From JAUWMV01 sp964562425 (GTDB taxonomy: Bacteria > UBP14 > UBA6098 > B30-G16): a DNA stretch of 10,087 nt. The notes beneath the pieces were generated by a model that was given only the letters and a program-made list of their open reading frames with translations, ran no database searches and was not told the DNA's origin. Positions 8,101-10,087 of this stretch are shown piece after piece. The stretch covers positions 1-10,087 of the forward strand of contig CAZLTJ010000072.1 in assembly GCA_964562425.1 (NCBI GenBank), in the 5' to 3' direction. Positions within the stretch are counted from its first letter, which is position 1; each line of letters starts with the position of its first letter. The position numbers and the translations under genes were made by a program.

Positions 8101-8568
8101 CTTTCTTTTTTTACTGTAAAACCAACAAAAAACGATCAACAGATGGGCATAGGTGTTCTTCAGGATCAAACCGGAGAATTAAAAGTATTATTTTTTTCGA
8201 ACATCTTTGATAAATGTCAATTATTTATTGGGGAAGAAGCTATATTATGGATAGAAGGTACACTAAAATTCGATCCGGACAATACACCTGTGTTAATGGC
8301 TGAATCGGTAGAACCAATGGAGAATATAAGGGAAGAACTCGCAAAGCAACTACATATAAAACTTAATGAAGACAACTCCGATGAATTGCTCAGATACATT
8401 CTCAGGATTATTAAAAATAATCCAGGGAAAGCTGAAATACATTTGCATATCGATTCGAATGGGAGAACATATAAAGCGGTATCTGCGGTGCATTTTTGCA
8501 ATCCAGTTAATAGATTGATAAGGGAAATCGAAAATAAAATAGGTAGGGGGAATGTATGGCTCGCATAA
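5170..8568 (+). CDS. dnaE: DNA polymerase III alpha subunit
   Basis: This is the replicative polymerase catalytic subunit, 1132 residues, close to the E. coli length. Domain order is complete. The PHP domain (about 1-210) is followed by the palm and thumb: GPGRGSSGG, PDFDIDFDD with Asp400 and Asp402, and KMDFLGL with Asp548, which match the three catalytic aspartates of E. coli DnaE. Fingers and a helix-hairpin-helix region follow (GIFQFESDGM, SALYRPGPM, YGFNKPHSTAYAILAY), then an OB fold (about 970-1055) and a small C-terminal domain. All nine expected PHP metal ligands can be placed: His6, His8, Asp15, His40, Glu65, His88, Cys138, Asp206 and His208, suggesting an active PHP proofreading nuclease. 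This is the DnaE1 type, not PolC. The start is fixed by the standard MFIHLHNHS opening, yet no Shine-Dalgarno is visible upstream, only an AT-rich leader and a hairpin. The end overlaps the next gene by 13 nt. Confidence 0.98.
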   Translation: MFIHLHNHSVYSLLDGACRIKELIDKAIKFRMPAIAITDHGNLHGIIEFYEYARKAGIHPIIGQEFYVAPYSRLDKKDSLNKNRKNFHLTILAKDNSGYRNLIKLSSIAFLEGFYYKPRIDREILEKYSEGLIVLSGCLQGEIPWNLKRENYDEAKETARWFLEIFGSENFFIELQNHNINDEIVILPKLIQLAKEMGIKTVATNDVHYIEKEDADFHDKMLCIQTDSKLSDENRMRMVPYEFYLKSPQEMQNLFNDIPEAIDNTLKIAEMTNVNIELGKNHLPEFEVPDGFENVNQYLAQRADEGLTQRYKKITKELRHRLEYELSVIEKMNYSSYFSIVAEITDNARKLGVWIGPGRGSSGGSLVAYSLGITNVDPIKYNLLFERFLNPERVSMPDFDIDFDDENRDKVIEYTRNKYGAESVCQIITFNTLKSKQAVKDVGRIFGLPFRETNALTAMILGNTIKSSFAESNDLKALYNEDPRIKEVMNYAMKMEGFPRNAGVHAAGVVITPGKLVDYVPLYRTSKGEITTQFSMDSLEKIGLLKMDFLGLTTLSIMRESVRLVNMFEENLLDLDIIPLDDEEVYKTFGEGDTIGIFQFESDGMRKCLRSLKPDNIEDLIAMSALYRPGPMKFIDSFINRKHGKEKVEYPHKYVEDILRTTYGIAVYQEQVMLLAQKLAGYTLGEADLLRRAIGKKDMAAMEVHRETFIKRASKKDIPKRIAKDVYAIIAKFAEYGFNKPHSTAYAILAYKTAYVKKHFPKQFIAANLTASAKKPIEVQKFINECKRLSLKIFSPDVNYSEEKFTVQDDGIRFGLCSIKNLGFNAMEAIVSERKRDGEYTDIFNFFERIEDGVLNKKSLEMLVASGAMDSLGVNRASLILSLESLVNWKYELTRVKIANLQSLFGENNDSVFRPTIADVSEWKQSELLKYEKLALGVYLSGHPLDDYSIDVDAFTSGKIGEVKNIHREREVRLAGLLSFFTVKPTKNDQQMGIGVLQDQTGELKVLFFSNIFDKCQLFIGEEAILWIEGTLKFDPDNTPVLMAESVEPMENIREELAKQLHIKLNEDNSDELLRYILRIIKNNPGKAEIHLHIDSNGRTYKAVSAVHFCNPVNRLIREIENKIGRGNVWLA
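8545..8550 (+). promoter_or_regulatory. Shine-Dalgarno site for the lipoprotein gene inside dnaE
   Basis: AGGGGG lies 5 nt before the ATG at 8556, within the last dnaE codons. It selects this ATG over the overlapping ATG at 8552, which reaches a stop after six codons. It implies translational coupling of the lipoprotein to DnaE. Confidence 0.65.
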
Positions 8569-9989
8569 ATAAAAAAATTAAGAAGGTAGATATTATTCAG
8601 ATGATTGTATGTATTATTTTCTTAACTGTCGTTTTTCTTACTGGTTGTTATAAAATTGAATACAATAAAATAACAACTCCACTAGAAAGCAAAATGACAC
8701 ATGCTGAAGTTATTTCAGATAGTGTGGAAGTTTCTAAAACCGATTCTAACATTATTATTATTGACATTAATTCTAATAACTCAAAAACTGCAAGTTACGT
8801 CCAGCGAAAAATGCTCCATAAAGCTTTCGATGAACTAAATAGTGATGATAGTTTAGACTCATTAGATAGGTTGTTCCTTGAAGGATACTTATGTTTTAAG
8901 ATTGGTAAATATGCTTGTTCAGAATCGGTAATGATTAACCTTATGGATGAAGAGTTTCCACTAAACGATTGGGTAAGATATTTAGCAGCAGCTTCAGCAT
9001 TTAGAAATAAGGACTATGTTCTTTCTAATCAACTAATTCGGACACTTGGAAAACTTCCCGGGCTTTTAGAAGAGATTGGTGATCTTCGATGGCAAAATCA
9101 TTGGGAATTGGGAGATACAAAACAAGCTTTCGCTCAACTCGATTCGGCTTTTAATCTTGGATTCTTCGAAAGGTTGAGTTTCGATTTAAGAAATAACACT
9201 TTGCTTCGGAAAGTGGGCAGGACAGAAACAGCTCAAGTCAACTTTCTTGCGATGCTTAATATACTTGGCGTTAGTAAAAGGTGGGATTTAGCTGATGATA
9301 TTATTTCGGAACTCAAGGAAATCAGAAGGCTTGATCCTATAGTCTACTTTTATATTGGACAAACTTATTATACGTTAAACAAATTTGATAGTTGTATCGT
9401 TTGGTTCAATAAATATTTAGAATCAAGCAATAAAAAGTATTCTAATGAAGCTAAATATTATTTAGCAATATCATTATCAAAAACTAAATATTATACAAAA
9501 TCGCTTGAAATTCTGAGACGAATGCTCAAGGATAATTCATACAATCGAGGTTCTTTGTGGTGGAGAATTTCACAATGTCGCAGAAAGCAAAACAAAATTT
9601 CTAAAGCATGGGAAGCAATAGATTCTGCTTTAGTCCAATGCAAAGATTGTGGAAATGGAAGCAATATTGTATTAGAAAGAATATTTCTTGCTAAAAGCCA
9701 ACGCGATTGGGGAAAATTTGCTGTGGAATGCCGACGAATGTTAAAGAATTATCCCTCATCATCCTATGCTGACATTGCAACTATCTGGGGTAGCCTTGCA
9801 TTTATTGAGATTGGTAAAACTAGGACTGCAATAGATTTGTTGAATCAAAATAGGACTCATTTTAGATTTTGGAATTGGTTTTCCATCATTATAGAATTTT
9901 GGAAAATAAATATTGTAAGATTTCATTTGCTTAGAATTAAGAATTTATTGTTTTTACATCTATCCCTTTTTTCCTTATCTTTTCAATAG
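8556..9989 (+). CDS. Predicted TPR-like lipoprotein, C-terminus unusual or possibly truncated
   Basis: This 477-residue protein begins with a lysine-rich n-region, a hydrophobic core (about 13-27) and the lipobox LTGC, so Cys31 should be lipidated and the protein exported. An Asp/Ser/Asn-rich linker runs to about residue 80. From about 85 to 435 it is helical with TPR-like repeats, clearest at 262-327 (YFYIGQTYYTLNKFDSC and the following YYLAISLSKTKYYTKSLEIL). A CKDC pair lies at 362-365. Parts such as FPLNDWVRYLAAASAFRNKDY recall the helical solenoid of Slt-type lytic transglycosylases, but no transglycosylase catalytic domain is present. From about residue 436 the composition shifts to Trp, Phe, Ile and Leu with little TPR character, and the last 53 nt overlap a probable convergent gene. 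The true end may be earlier, or a frameshift or deletion may have removed the C-terminus. A role as a cell-envelope scaffold or protein-interaction lipoprotein is inferred; I do not recognise a specific family. Confidence 0.8.
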   Translation: MARINKKIKKVDIIQMIVCIIFLTVVFLTGCYKIEYNKITTPLESKMTHAEVISDSVEVSKTDSNIIIIDINSNNSKTASYVQRKMLHKAFDELNSDDSLDSLDRLFLEGYLCFKIGKYACSESVMINLMDEEFPLNDWVRYLAAASAFRNKDYVLSNQLIRTLGKLPGLLEEIGDLRWQNHWELGDTKQAFAQLDSAFNLGFFERLSFDLRNNTLLRKVGRTETAQVNFLAMLNILGVSKRWDLADDIISELKEIRRLDPIVYFYIGQTYYTLNKFDSCIVWFNKYLESSNKKYSNEAKYYLAISLSKTKYYTKSLEILRRMLKDNSYNRGSLWWRISQCRRKQNKISKAWEAIDSALVQCKDCGNGSNIVLERIFLAKSQRDWGKFAVECRRMLKNYPSSSYADIATIWGSLAFIEIGKTRTAIDLLNQNRTHFRFWNWFSIIIEFWKINIVRFHLLRIKNLLFLHLSLFSLSFQ

Positions 9990-10087
9990 TTTCATCAACG
10001 TTTTCTTCTATCATAAAAGTATTTTTATCAAGAGAACTAAAATTACCATTTTCCAACAGAATTGTTAATACTTCTTCTCTTTTCTCT
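9937..10087 (-). CDS. 3' end of a convergent gene of unknown function (partial)
   Basis: On the minus strand a frame stays open from the window edge for 49 codons to a TAA at 9937-9939. The peptide includes EEVLTILLENGNFSSLDKN and ends with DETIEKIRKKGIDVKTINS. It has the charged, amphipathic composition of an ordinary bacterial protein terminus, much more so than the plus-strand frame that overlaps it. Such a run in AT-rich sequence is suggestive but not proof. Start and full length lie outside the window, and I do not recognise the family. It would be transcribed toward the lipoprotein gene, overlapping its last 53 nt. No bidirectional terminator is visible between them. Confidence 0.5.
   Translation of the reverse strand, partial: EKREEVLTILLENGNFSSLDKNTFMIEENVDETIEKIRKKGIDVKTINS

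Noticed and set aside
8556..9989. Calling the TPR-like lipoprotein a soluble lytic transglycosylase
   Set aside because: Only the helical solenoid part looks similar; no catalytic Glu-Ser motif or transglycosylase domain is present in the frame.
1..10087. Defence island, prophage, CRISPR array or insertion sequence
   Set aside because: No repeats with spacers, transposase motifs, integrase, tRNA-flanked direct repeats or recognised defence domains are visible; the content is mainly housekeeping and envelope genes.

Overview
The window is about one-third GC and densely coded, mostly on the plus strand. Core genes (Der GTPase, PlsY acyltransferase, DNA polymerase III alpha) sit beside envelope proteins. 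The standard code is used, with TGA serving as a stop. Several starts have good Shine-Dalgarno sites, but dnaE and the rhomboid gene have none visible. The short MerR regulator with an RYWETEF recognition helix is of a type I associate with the FCB group and deltaproteobacteria-like lineages. My best guess is an AT-rich, probably uncultivated bacterium of such a lineage. The phylum cannot be fixed from the sequence alone.

Left block (171-2610): a secreted or membrane-anchored DUF2207 protein with a glycine-rich tail is followed after 31 bp by a complete rhomboid-family intramembrane protease. Both are envelope proteins and may be co-transcribed. A 220-bp gap follows. It holds a T10 tract with a weak possible terminator, then a near-consensus sigma-70 promoter (TTGACT, 17 bp, TATAAT). 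A perfect 8+3+8 palindrome lies over the expected transcription start.

Central operon (2831-9989): der, plsY, a short MerR-type regulator, dnaE and a TPR-like lipoprotein are tightly packed. Der and PlsY overlap by 1 nt, PlsY and MerR are 3 nt apart, and dnaE and the lipoprotein gene overlap by 13 nt. The only internal gap is 75 nt before dnaE. It contains a perfect 10-bp hairpin and no Shine-Dalgarno site. The operon joins ribosome assembly (Der), phospholipid synthesis (PlsY), chromosome replication (DnaE) and an outer-membrane-type lipoprotein, with a DNA-binding protein in the middle. This looks like a growth-linked operon that could be controlled at the der promoter and again before dnaE.

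Right edge: the last 42 or so residues of the lipoprotein change to an aromatic and hydrophobic composition. They overlap the 3' end of a probable convergent minus-strand gene that runs off the window.

I found no mobile element, CRISPR array, tRNA, rRNA or clear novel defence system. The points most worth a second look are the two inverted repeats, the compositionally distinct MerR gene, the DUF2207-rhomboid pair and the odd end of the lipoprotein gene.
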